DNA of 64,000 nucleotides from Pseudomonadales bacterium (GTDB lineage: Bacteria; Pseudomonadota; Gammaproteobacteria; Pseudomonadales; Azotimanducaceae), in contig JANQPF010000022.1 of the NCBI GenBank assembly GCA_028285415.1, positions 62,001-126,000 on the forward strand, given 5' to 3'. Of the stretch, positions 28,412 through 37,708 are shown piece after piece; the first letter of the stretch is position 1, and each line of letters starts with the position of its first letter. A model generated the notes under the pieces. The model saw only the letters and a list, made by a program, of their open reading frames with translations, was not told the DNA's origin and did no database searches. The translations under genes and the position numbers were made by a program.

Positions 28412-28939
28412 TCAGAGGTCCTCGATAAGCGGCGTTAGATTGCGAGCGCGTGCACGCACCGAAGCGGCGTCGTCCTGCGTGGCTGCTTCTATGTCATTTA
28501 GAAGCGCCGCTTTCGGGTGACGCAGTCTCACGCCCAGGATGACTCGCGCATGGAGGCTCCACGCACGCAGAAAAGGCCGCGGATGATTGGCCAGAGAAGA
28601 CGCCCAGGTACAGAAACTGGCAGCGTCCGCAGCGTCGAAGTCGAACGCCGTGACGGACTGACAGATCGCAAGCTGACTTTGCCAGGCGGATATGTTTTCC
28701 AATTGCTCAACCAGCGCTCCGGTCACCCGTGTCCCGAATCGTGCCCCATCGTCGGCTTCGGCCTTGAGTATCCAGGCAGCCCCGTGCGAGATTGAGGATC
28801 TTTGATCGGCGCAGAGGCGAACAATTTCGTCCACAAAGCCGGGCCGGTCGCGGTGGGCTGCTCGAGTTTCGGAAAGCACGGAAACGGCGACGCCGTCGAA
28901 TTCTTGTAAGCTCGTTTCTAATTCGATGCGCAGCGACAT
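28412..28939 (-). CDS. Hypothetical helical (HEAT-like) protein
   Basis: 175 residues, predominantly helical and rich in Ala, Leu, Arg and Asp. The rhythm of paired helices (for example VDEIVRLCADQRSSISHGAAWILKAEADD and FLRAWSLHARVILGVRLRHP) resembles HEAT/ARM-like repeats. No signal peptide or catalytic motif is seen. It converges with the nitroreductase gene and follows the peroxiredoxin gene on the same strand. Function unknown. Confidence 0.55.
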   Translation of the reverse strand: MSLRIELETSLQEFDGVAVSVLSETRAAHRDRPGFVDEIVRLCADQRSSISHGAAWILKAEADDGARFGTRVTGALVEQLENISAWQSQLAICQSVTAFDFDAADAASFCTWASSLANHPRPFLRAWSLHARVILGVRLRHPKAALLNDIEAATQDDAASVRARARNLTPLIEDL

Positions 28940-28978
28940 TGGAGACTCAGCCTTAGGACAGGAGATGTCAGGTTGGTG

Positions 28979-29452
28979 TCAGGCGCTCTCGTCAGCGGGA
29001 GTTTTTCCCGCAACCGCCTTCTTCAGCAGATCCAGGTGCGAGCCGACGAAAAGATCGGAGACCACGCGATTGCGGATCGTACGCGACGCATCAATGTGAA
29101 ACGTCACTCGCCGCACGCCAAAGCCCAGCGGCCCGTCAACGCCGAAGGCGCGGATGGCAGCTTTCTTTGGGTCAGCGAGCAGCGGGAACGGCACGTTGAA
29201 CTGCTCGGCAAACTGTTTGTGCATCGTATGCCCCTGTGGGCTGATGCCGACAATTTGTATGCCCAGCGCATCGAGACCGTCGTAGTTGTCGCGGAACGCG
29301 CAGGTTTCCGCCGTGCAGACCGGAGAAAAGTCGATGGGGTAGAAGTACACGATCAGATCGCCGCTTTCTGCCAGGAGCGCGGAAAGTGTGCGCGTATTGC
29401 CGGCCTGGTCGACGAGTTCGAACTCCGGCGCCGTGTCACCTGTCTTCAACAT
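28979..29452 (-). CDS. bcp: Peroxiredoxin (BCP/PrxQ-type)
   Basis: 157-residue thioredoxin-fold peroxidase. The active region PVCTAETCAF holds the peroxidatic Cys46 and a Cys51 spaced as in BCP/PrxQ enzymes, which reduce hydroperoxides using thioredoxin-like donors. The N-terminus (GDTAPEFELVDQAGNTRTLS) is typical. It lacks any export signal, so it acts in the cytoplasm. It stands apart from the peptidase gene at 29526 by about 70 bases. Confidence 0.9.
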   Translation of the reverse strand: MLKTGDTAPEFELVDQAGNTRTLSALLAESGDLIVYFYPIDFSPVCTAETCAFRDNYDGLDALGIQIVGISPQGHTMHKQFAEQFNVPFPLLADPKKAAIRAFGVDGPLGFGVRRVTFHIDASRTIRNRVVSDLFVGSHLDLLKKAVAGKTPADESA

Positions 29453-29525
29453 AGCTGATCAACCGTACAAAGGGGCGCCCATCATACGGATCGCAGGCGG
29501 TTGTGCCAGAAGATTTTGTGCCCGC

Positions 29526-30710
29526 TCAGATGTCTTTGAGGATGCGGCTCGGCTGTCCCAGAAGCTCCTCGCTCACCGCCTTCAAATTGTCGATCTCGAA
29601 GCCACGCTCCACCATTTCACCGGCCAGGGTGTCGATGTGTTGACCTGCTGCCTGCAGCTCTCCGGCAAGTTCATGAAGGAGAAGCACGGCCGCCGCCGTG
29701 TCAGCCCCTTTGGAGGGTGAGGCGAGCTTGCCGTCTTCGTCGGCAACCCATTCGGCCAGCTGGCCGAGGCTCTGCTGAAACCGGTTTTCGCTGATACCGC
29801 CCGTGCGCTTCAGTATCAGGAGACTGTAGTACTCGGCCAGCCCTTCGACGATCCAGTCTGCATCGTCAGCGGCGGAATGCACGCCCGCCAGGTGAATGAG
29901 CTCATGAATGAGGGTGGAGGTGGCGTTCTCACTGATCAGCGGGCGCTCCACGTGCACGTAAAGCGAACCGGGCGCGGACAACCCGCCGCGCCACATCCCG
30001 GGCGGTGCGCCCACGATCAGAATGTAAGCGGGCAGGCGTGGAAACACCCTGGACAGCTCCGGCATCGTCCACCTGACGAACGCTGTGGTGTCGAGACGCC
30101 GCATGCCCGAGTTGACTGGTGCGCTGACCACAAGCTCGCGGCCGTTGATTTTCTCGCGACGGGTGCCGAGCTCGCCGCCGAGGAGCCAGCCGGTCGGGCG
30201 GTTGAAGTTGCGGTCCCCGCCGATGTCTTTGACTTTATCCTTGAGGCTGCCGTAGCGGGATTCGAAGCTCCAGTCATCGGGGCTCGTAATGTTGATGCTG
30301 GAGATGCTGCGACTGCCTTTGATGCTGCGCACGCGTGCGCCGGGAAACAGATCATCCAGGCGCATCAGCACCCAGGTGGGTGTGTGTTTGGCATCGAAGC
30401 GGTCACCTCGGTGACTGTCGATGCGCATGCGGTATCGCAGCACCCCGCCGCCTTCCGGCACCTCCCAGCGCAGGCGTCCGTCTTCGTGCTCGACGTCACC
30501 ACTGGCTTCAATGAGCTCGTATGTCTCTTCCGGTGCGTTGAAGTCGAGCTCGAGCAGCTGCGGTGAACTCTGGGTGACGCGGATGCTGGCCTCGGCAACC
30601 GCCGTTTCCGCGCCGATGTTGGCGCTGAACAGCAGATCGTAGGTACCCGCCGCGGTGGATGCGCTACCGCAGCCGACCAGCGTGCACAAGGCCAGGATGA
30701 GAAAGCGCAC
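29526..30710 (-). CDS. Lipoprotein with gluzincin-type (M61/M1-like) zinc peptidase site
   Basis: 394 residues from a GTG at 30710. A lipobox (LVGC, Cys14) gives a lipid anchor. The N-terminal half is beta-rich and resembles the front domain of M61-type peptidases. The zinc site is HELIH at 269-273 with a downstream Glu at 289 or 293 (WIVEGLAEYY). The start was chosen because the signal peptide begins there, two bases after the stop of the SnoaL-like gene; a longer form would overlap that gene. No substrate is known. Confidence 0.75.
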   Translation of the reverse strand: MRFLILALCTLVGCGSASTAAGTYDLLFSANIGAETAVAEASIRVTQSSPQLLELDFNAPEETYELIEASGDVEHEDGRLRWEVPEGGGVLRYRMRIDSHRGDRFDAKHTPTWVLMRLDDLFPGARVRSIKGSRSISSINITSPDDWSFESRYGSLKDKVKDIGGDRNFNRPTGWLLGGELGTRREKINGRELVVSAPVNSGMRRLDTTAFVRWTMPELSRVFPRLPAYILIVGAPPGMWRGGLSAPGSLYVHVERPLISENATSTLIHELIHLAGVHSAADDADWIVEGLAEYYSLLILKRTGGISENRFQQSLGQLAEWVADEDGKLASPSKGADTAAAVLLLHELAGELQAAGQHIDTLAGEMVERGFEIDNLKAVSEELLGQPSRILKDI

Positions 30711-30712
30711 GT

Positions 30713-31213
30713 TCAGCGCTTGCGGACTTTGTAGACGGCGTCGTCCGGAAAGCGCTCGCCGCGCAGCGAATCCGGGGTTTGTGTGAAATAGTCGTCCGTT
30801 GCCGGGTCGTTGCGTGCCCAATCGTTCACCTCACTTCGAAACGCAATTTTCCACTCGTCGTCGCGCTTCTCGTAGCGGTCGACGTAGCGTCCGGAGATGA
30901 AGAGATCCCGCTCTTCACTCTCCACCACAATGCGGTGAAAAGCCTGAAAGTAGATTTCACCGTAGGCAACATCGCCCTCCACGTCGATGTTGGTCTGGCC
31001 GATCATGTGATGGTTGGCCAGATGATCCTGAAGCGCGCCATACGCCATCTCGACGAACGCGTCGGGGCCGCCCTTGAAAAAACCGTAGTCGGTTTCGGCG
31101 TCGTCGTGAAACGTAGACCGAAGGAGTTCCCTGTCCAGGCGATCGAGGCCGCGCATGTAGCGACCAACGAGATCCGCGATCTCCTGTTTGGCAATGACGT
31201 CTTCGATGTTCAT
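30713..31213 (-). CDS. SnoaL/ring-hydroxylating dioxygenase beta-subunit-like protein
   Basis: 166-residue NTF2-fold protein: YMRGLDRLDRELLRSTFHDDAETDYGFFKG at the front and IGQTNIDVEGDVAYGEIYFQAFHRIV in the middle. In Rieske dioxygenases the beta subunit has this fold. The gene follows the Rieske alpha-subunit gene by four bases, which supports an alpha/beta pair. It could instead be a stand-alone SnoaL-like cyclase or dehydratase. The lipoprotein peptidase gene follows two bases downstream. Confidence 0.75.
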   Translation of the reverse strand: MNIEDVIAKQEIADLVGRYMRGLDRLDRELLRSTFHDDAETDYGFFKGGPDAFVEMAYGALQDHLANHHMIGQTNIDVEGDVAYGEIYFQAFHRIVVESEERDLFISGRYVDRYEKRDDEWKIAFRSEVNDWARNDPATDDYFTQTPDSLRGERFPDDAVYKVRKR

Positions 31214-31217
31214 AGGT

Positions 31218-32594
31218 TCAAGCCAGATAGGAGTCTAACGTCTTGTGAAAGTGCCGGATGCGGGCTTCCTGGTAGTTGCCGAGGGTCTGGCTGCCTTTCA
31301 GTGATGCTTTCATTCCCGCCCACTGACGTTTGAAGTTGTCGGTGTCCTGATCGAGCACGTAAGAAAGACGGTTCTCCTTGAAATCGGGCACGCTGACGTA
31401 GGGTTCATCCACGTCGAGAGCCACTTTCTCGACCGGTGGCGGTCGCTCGCCTTCTACCGGTACCGGACGCAGCATCATAATGTCGTGAATGCATTTGTCT
31501 ACGCCGAGCGGACGGAACCGGTAGATGAGCGGGATCACAATCCCCGGGAAAAAGCAGGCATTGGGAAAGACGTGGTATTCGATGCTGTCGAGCATTTCGC
31601 TGTTGGAGAGGTGCGAAAGATCCACGCCTATTTCCGCGCCGAAGCTATCGCGCAGAATGTCCGCGTGGGCCTGGCGGGCAGTCTTCCCTGCCGGCAGATC
31701 GTCCGGGTTGTGACCTAGAAATTCAAAGAGCTGTGCCTGCGTGAACTCCCTTTCGAAGTGCGGATTCCCGCTGGAAAGATTCTGCAGAAAGCGGCTGACA
31801 TGCGGGCTGAAGAGGTCGTATTGCGTATTGGCCCAGCCTGATGAGCGCAGGCCCTCGGGATGCGTTGCCAGCACATGATATGCCTCGAGGAAACCCTCCA
31901 TGCACATTTTCCAGTTGCCGGGCAGGACCTTTTCGGTATGCATGACCACGTAGCGCTCTTCAAGCGGCCAGCCGGCAAAATGTTCGGGCAGCACCTCGAG
32001 ATAGTCGTGCAGCGGTGGGGCGTTCTTGTCGAGATTGATGAACACGAATCCGCCCCAGACGTCGCAGGGGACTTCATCCAGCCCGAAACTGTCGTCGCTG
32101 ACGTGGGGAAAGTCCCAACGGCAGGGGATTTCGCGCAACGTGCCATCGAGGTGCCAGGACATCCCGTGGAACGGGCAGCGCAGGAACTGCTTGCCGCTGC
32201 CTTTGCTGCCAGCGTCGGCAAACTGCATGCCGCGGTGGGGGCAGGAGTTGATGAACGCACGGATTCTTTCATCGTTGCCGCGCACGACCAGGACAGAGTA
32301 GTGCGCCACGTCGTAGACGTAGAAGTCGCCGGCATCGGGGATATGCTCTTCCCGGCACGCCCACTGCCAGGTTTTCGACCACATGCGCTCGACTTCGAGA
32401 TCGTAGAACGCCTGGGACGTATAGCGCTCGAGCGAGAGGTCCTCGTTGCCGAGATACTCGTAGGCTTGCGCGCGAAGCGCCGCGGGAGGCGTATCGCCAT
32501 CCTGGTCCAGCACGTCCTGGGGGCTTGGCCCGGGGCAGCGGGCTTCACCGGGTGCCAGGTCCTCAGCTGCAGGTGCGTAAATGTCCAATGCCAC
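31218..32594 (-). CDS. Rieske non-haem iron oxygenase alpha subunit
   Basis: 458-residue aromatic-ring-hydroxylating oxygenase large subunit. The Rieske cluster ligands are Cys118, His120, Cys140 and His143 (CPHRG and CPFHG). A catalytic-domain iron site is suggested by NWKMCMEGFLEAYHVLATH. I chose the GTG at 32594 because GGGAGGT ends six bases upstream; an ATG at 32633 adds 13 residues without a clear site. The family dihydroxylates or monooxygenates rings and N-methyl groups. No ferredoxin or reductase gene is adjacent. Confidence 0.85.
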   Translation of the reverse strand: MALDIYAPAAEDLAPGEARCPGPSPQDVLDQDGDTPPAALRAQAYEYLGNEDLSLERYTSQAFYDLEVERMWSKTWQWACREEHIPDAGDFYVYDVAHYSVLVVRGNDERIRAFINSCPHRGMQFADAGSKGSGKQFLRCPFHGMSWHLDGTLREIPCRWDFPHVSDDSFGLDEVPCDVWGGFVFINLDKNAPPLHDYLEVLPEHFAGWPLEERYVVMHTEKVLPGNWKMCMEGFLEAYHVLATHPEGLRSSGWANTQYDLFSPHVSRFLQNLSSGNPHFEREFTQAQLFEFLGHNPDDLPAGKTARQAHADILRDSFGAEIGVDLSHLSNSEMLDSIEYHVFPNACFFPGIVIPLIYRFRPLGVDKCIHDIMMLRPVPVEGERPPPVEKVALDVDEPYVSVPDFKENRLSYVLDQDTDNFKRQWAGMKASLKGSQTLGNYQEARIRHFHKTLDSYLA

Positions 32595-32692
32595 GGTACT
32601 ACCTCCCGAAACTGTGCCTGCCGTGACCGACACGGCGTCTGCGTCATTGGTTATGATGACGAGATACTACGCATTCGATACGAGGAAATCAC

Positions 32693-33704
<1,012 letters not shown>

Positions 33705-33721
<17 letters not shown>

Positions 33722-33944
33722 CTTCGGTATCGCGCAGCGCGCCAACCGCGGAGTACGTAGCCACGGCGTATGGGACGCAATAGGTCAGCAGCACCTTGAG
33801 CGCGTTGATCAGTCCGAACGTCTGGTTGATGACCGCGTCGGCGTGATTAATCAGCGCGAGCAGCGTGCCCACCACCAGGGCTACTTTGAGCGCACGGTTA
33901 CGCACCTCCGGTAACAACGCAAGCTCCAGGAAGGACGCGTTCAT
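33705..33944 (-). CDS. NrtS-like small membrane protein (nitrate/nitrite transport family)
   Basis: 79 residues with two membrane helices: NRALKVALVVGTLLALINHADAVI near 16-39 and ALKVLLTYCVPYAVATYSAVGAL near 48-70. The sequence matches the NrtS family, described in cyanobacteria for nitrate/nitrite transport, though many bacterial members are untested. The start overlaps the RdhA-like stop by four bases (ATGA), so it belongs to that operon. A separate function linked to halide or anion handling is conceivable but unsupported. Confidence 0.7.
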
Positions 33945-36079
33945 TCCACGCTGACCGTTGGAATGTAGTGCGACGGTTTTGCTTCGCCCCGCGCGGACCG
34001 CGCGCGTGCCTCATCGACGGTCTCCAGCTGTGCCGCCCGGGCGATGGCATCTCTGTGGTTGGCGGGGAAAGGCTCGACGCTGTCCGGTGGCGGGTTGTCG
34101 CTGGCATGGTAGTAACCGACCGGTGACTTCTTGCCCGAGGTATCGGCGTCGAGATCCAGATCGCGCTCGTTGGTGCCGTGCACGGGGACCTTCGCGGCGC
34201 CGTCGACGATCTCGAGGTCCAGCCACCAGCGCTTCTTCGGATTGCGCCTGCCGTAACCCAGGCGGTCGTCCAGCGCAACTGCGACCGGCACGAGGAGCGG
34301 TTTCAACCAGCGGGCGTTGACGCCGAGCCACGTGCCGATGCGGTGGGCCAGGGCGCCATCGGCCGTCACCACCTTGTTCAGCGGGCACGTTTTCATGCAG
34401 CGTCCGCAGGCTGAACCTTTCGGGTTGGTCACCCGGTAGCGCGTGCAACGTTCGACGTCCGGCTTCCAGATTTCGTAGCCGTTGAACATGACCTTGTCGC
34501 CGAACGGGATGGCGTTGACCGGACACTCCCGTGCGCACTTCAGGCAGTTGTTGCAGAAATCCTGCAGGCCAAAATCGACGGGCTTGTCGGGGACCAGGGG
34601 GAGGTTCGTTGTCATGACAACGGATTTGAAGCGCGGTCCGACAAACGGGTTCAGCACCAGCTCGCCAATGCGGGAGAGCTCGCCGAGCCCCGCCCACAGC
34701 ACGAGCGGAATCTGCAGGACCTCGCTATCGGCGTTGGTTTGCGCGCGTGAGGCATACCCCTCGCCGCGCAGAAACTCCGCCATGACGCCGGCAATTTCCG
34801 CGCCGCGAATGTAGCCACGCATGGACTGACAGCCGGAAATCCAGTCGTCACCGCTTGCCCCCTCCATGGTGTCGTAGCCCTGATCGATCAGCATCACTAC
34901 GGCGTATTTATGGCGCATCTCGATCGGCTGGCCGTCGGGACCATGGCTGTACCAGGCATAGGGCGGAATCTCGCAGATACCGGTGAGGTCGGCACCCAGG
35001 TGATAGCTCAGAGATTTGATTGCGCGGCTGTTGGCTTCGGCATCCGCCAGCGCGGGATTGGCGCTGTCCGCGGTAGTCCCATCCTGGTGCGGCACCAGGG
35101 CCCGCAACGGCTTCATCATGCCGTCGGTGAGCGGGTGCTTGAACGCGAAACGTTTCACTTCGCGCTGGGCTTTGGCGCCGAGGTCTCCCATGCGTGAGCG
35201 GAAAAAGAACTCCGCCCGCTTCGGCACCCTGGGGACCTCGTCGTCGAGTATCAGCGTTGTCGGCCGCTCTACCCGCGTGACCTGCTCCATGGGGTAGCGG
35301 CTGAGGTGGCTCGGACGCCGTGCCACGCGTCTGTGTTCGCGGCCCGATACCGCGCCGTTGATGCCCCACCAGTAGCGCAGAGCGTTGGGTGATGCATCAG
35401 CAGCCAGAGGCTGATCCGGCGCGAGCGCATAGTCGGTGGCAACGACAACGGCGGCGTAGTCCGTGCCGAAAAACGGGCTGACAACGTCGCTGCCCCGGCG
35501 CTGACCGATGCCGGCGAGCACGCCGAGTTTATCGATATCGAGATCCGTACCTCCGGCTTGATGCAACGTCGCGGTAAAGCCGAGGGCGCGGATATGCCCG
35601 GTGATGGATACGCCGATCTCGAGCGCGCGCATGGTCGCAATGTCGTGGCTGGCGTGTTGCAGCCAAGCGTTCGCCAAATTGTCAGACTCAGGAAGTCTGC
35701 CATGGCGGACCCAGATGACCACGGCGTGACTCTGTTCGGCCGGTGATGTCAGCCAGGCCTGCCCTGGGATGCCTGCGATGCCAACGTGTGAGGCGTCGAG
35801 GTAGTAGGCGGCGCCTTTGATTTCCTGAGCGCGGCGCCCGAGATCCGCCGGCACCGGCGCGCGTGGCCATTCGGCGGGAGTATCACAGTCGATGAGAATC
35901 TGCGCGTAGCGCCGGGCAATGTCTGCCAGGGCCGAATCAGCCGGTGGCACTTTGTCGGCAGGCTCTAGAGCAGGCTGCGCGCTCTCGCGGGCAGCGAGGC
36001 TGGTATCTCGCGCCAGTGCCTCCAGCGGATACGGCCCGAGTTCCACACCCCGGGTGTGGGCGCGGTCGCGGAAGAGCAT
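33941..36079 (-). CDS. Reductive-dehalogenase-like cobalamin/Fe-S protein (cytosolic, NpRdhA-type)
   Basis: 712-residue protein with no Tat or Sec signal. It has an N-terminal module (about 85-215) that appears to repeat the later cobalamin-type module (about 350-495). For example, YYLDASHVGIAGIP parallels SYHLGADLTGICEIP. After it come two [4Fe-4S] motifs: Cys509/512/515/519 (CNNCLKCARECP) and Cys545/558/561/565 (CGRCMKTCP). This order matches respiration-independent reductive dehalogenases such as NpRdhA. QueG shares the B12/2x[4Fe-4S] logic but is about half as long. The HEWGH gene is 13 bases upstream. No reductase partner is adjacent. The family is fairly sure; the dehalogenation reaction is unproven. 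Confidence 0.82.
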   Translation of the reverse strand: MLFRDRAHTRGVELGPYPLEALARDTSLAARESAQPALEPADKVPPADSALADIARRYAQILIDCDTPAEWPRAPVPADLGRRAQEIKGAAYYLDASHVGIAGIPGQAWLTSPAEQSHAVVIWVRHGRLPESDNLANAWLQHASHDIATMRALEIGVSITGHIRALGFTATLHQAGGTDLDIDKLGVLAGIGQRRGSDVVSPFFGTDYAAVVVATDYALAPDQPLAADASPNALRYWWGINGAVSGREHRRVARRPSHLSRYPMEQVTRVERPTTLILDDEVPRVPKRAEFFFRSRMGDLGAKAQREVKRFAFKHPLTDGMMKPLRALVPHQDGTTADSANPALADAEANSRAIKSLSYHLGADLTGICEIPPYAWYSHGPDGQPIEMRHKYAVVMLIDQGYDTMEGASGDDWISGCQSMRGYIRGAEIAGVMAEFLRGEGYASRAQTNADSEVLQIPLVLWAGLGELSRIGELVLNPFVGPRFKSVVMTTNLPLVPDKPVDFGLQDFCNNCLKCARECPVNAIPFGDKVMFNGYEIWKPDVERCTRYRVTNPKGSACGRCMKTCPLNKVVTADGALAHRIGTWLGVNARWLKPLLVPVAVALDDRLGYGRRNPKKRWWLDLEIVDGAAKVPVHGTNERDLDLDADTSGKKSPVGYYHASDNPPPDSVEPFPANHRDAIARAAQLETVDEARARSARGEAKPSHYIPTVSVE

Positions 36080-36092
36080 GTCAGCCCGACGC

Positions 36093-36722
36093 TCAGCTCA
36101 CGCTGGCCAGGGCAAAAAGACCGGCGATGGTGCCGATGACGGTTGCCTGACGCAGGTCTTTCTTGCTCAACGCCTGCAGGCGGGTCTCGGGGTCCTCGCC
36201 TTCCCGGGTGTCTTTGACGATGTTGTATTCGATGACGGTGGCAAACACGATGAAACCAAAAATTGCGCTGACGAGGGCAATTCTGCCGAGGGTGTCGAGC
36301 GGCACCATGATGAGCAGCAGAATGAGAATCGACCAGTGCGCGACGTGACCGCCGTAGGTCATCCAGTGAAACTGCCGCACGTCGTTCTCGGCATAGTTGA
36401 ACGCGAAGCGGAAAAAGCTGAGCGACTTCGGATAGGTTCGGGTCGTAGAGGCCCCGCTTGCCACGGCGCCTGCGTAGTGGCCCCATTCGTGAAAGAGCGC
36501 TGCCAGCAGCAGCCCAACGAGGACAGCGTCGCCGATCGCAACCACCTGGGCCAGCCAGAGCCCCGTCACCTGATACCAGGTGTCTGCCGCCGCCCACAGC
36601 GACAAAGCGGCGAAAATGATGGCCGTGTCTTTCAACAGCATGCCAACCAGGCTCGGCTCATCGGTGGTGACCGTTTCCGCGGCGCTCGGCGCACCGCTCA
36701 GATTTTCTGTTGCTTCCGCCAT
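36093..36722 (-). CDS. Polytopic membrane protein with HEWGH (M50-like) motif
   Basis: 209 residues with about five membrane helices. A HEWGH motif at 78-82 sits at the end of one helix (LLLAALFHEWGHYAGAV), as in M50 site-2 proteases, but the distal NPxDG-type motif is not obvious. It could be a peptidase, or a heme- or metal-binding membrane protein. It is the first gene of the operon with the RdhA-like protein (13-base gap). It ends ...DLRQATVIGTIAGLFALASVS. Confidence 0.6.
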   Translation of the reverse strand: MAEATENLSGAPSAAETVTTDEPSLVGMLLKDTAIIFAALSLWAAADTWYQVTGLWLAQVVAIGDAVLVGLLLAALFHEWGHYAGAVASGASTTRTYPKSLSFFRFAFNYAENDVRQFHWMTYGGHVAHWSILILLLIMVPLDTLGRIALVSAIFGFIVFATVIEYNIVKDTREGEDPETRLQALSKKDLRQATVIGTIAGLFALASVS

Positions 36723-36820
36723 GGAATATCCCCCCAGATGTCACGGCATATCAGGCGCGGCGGATAGGGCCGCAGGGCCGGAGATGTTAGCCCAACTGGT
36801 CAGGCCCGGCAAAGCATGAC

Positions 36821-36841
36821 GGGTGGTGTCTGACACCACCC
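36821..36841. terminator. Perfect inverted repeat in gap between SDR and HEWGH genes
   Basis: Arms GGGTGGTGTC and GACACCACCC flank a single T, giving a perfect 10-base inverted repeat (stem of about nine with a CTG loop). It lies 10 bases beyond the stop of the SDR gene at 36851 and upstream of the HEWGH operon. No T-run follows on the minus strand, so it could be a weak terminator or an operator/protein site. Confidence 0.4.
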
Positions 36842-36850
36842 GCCACAGCT

Positions 36851-37684
36851 TCACTCCATGCCTTTTTTGCCGGCCTCACGGAAAAGCGGTTCGTACTCTG
36901 CGAACGCAATTGGGTTGGTAGTGGCGCCAATGGTGGTGCCGGCGTCCGTGGTCAGGGTGTGGCCGGTGGTGTAGCCGGATTCGTCACTGGCAAGCCACAG
37001 GGCGGCGTTGACGACGTCTTCAGCCAGCCCCGGACGCCCCTTGAGCGGTGAGTTTTGCGCCAGGATCTTTTTAGTCTCTTCGATTGCGTCGGGATCGCCC
37101 GTCGACACGTTGGCAACCATCGCGGTGGCCATGCCCGCTGGAGCAATCGCGTTGGCGCGAATGTTGTAGTGGCACAGCTCGGCGGCAACGCCCTTGGTCA
37201 GGCCGACAACGGCATGTTTACACGCGGTGTAGCAGTGTGGTCCGAGCCCGCCCAGAATGCCCGCGGTGCTGGCCATGCTGATGATGGAGCCGGAACCCTG
37301 CGGCATCATCACGCGTGCCGCGTGCTTGCATCCGTAGAAGACGCCGTTCAGGAGAATGTCCACAGTGAAACGCCATTCGTCTCCGGGCGTGCTGGATATT
37401 GGACCTACGGCTCCGACGATGCCGGCGTTGTTGTACATGACGTCGAGCTTGCCGAACTCGGAGACTGCGGTATCCACCATGTTGGCGATATGCTCTTCGT
37501 TCGTGACGTTGCAGTCCACGTAAATGGCATTGGCGCCGAGTTCGGCGGCAACCGCCTTGCCGGCTTCTTCCTGGATATCGCCAAGAACGACCTTGGCACC
37601 CTCTGCAACGAACCGCCGTGCAGCGCCCGCACCGAAACCGCTGGCCGCGCCGGTAATGGCGGCCACTTTACCTTCGAGTCTCAT
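36851..37684 (-). CDS. SDR family oxidoreductase
   Basis: 277-residue classical SDR. The cofactor motif GAASGFGAG is near 16-24, an NNAG motif near 85-91, and the active-site Tyr-Lys lies in CYTACKHAV. Family members of this size act on sugars, 3-alpha-hydroxysteroids, cis-dihydrodiols or acyl intermediates. In this setting, downstream on the strand of the 2-hydroxyacid dehydrogenase and hydratase, a dihydrodiol or alcohol dehydrogenase role is plausible but not shown. The stop is followed by the inverted repeat at 36821. Confidence 0.88.
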   Translation of the reverse strand: MRLEGKVAAITGAASGFGAGAARRFVAEGAKVVLGDIQEEAGKAVAAELGANAIYVDCNVTNEEHIANMVDTAVSEFGKLDVMYNNAGIVGAVGPISSTPGDEWRFTVDILLNGVFYGCKHAARVMMPQGSGSIISMASTAGILGGLGPHCYTACKHAVVGLTKGVAAELCHYNIRANAIAPAGMATAMVANVSTGDPDAIEETKKILAQNSPLKGRPGLAEDVVNAALWLASDESGYTTGHTLTTDAGTTIGATTNPIAFAEYEPLFREAGKKGME

Positions 37685-37708
37685 AGCTCCCCCTCGATCG
37701 TGTTTAAA

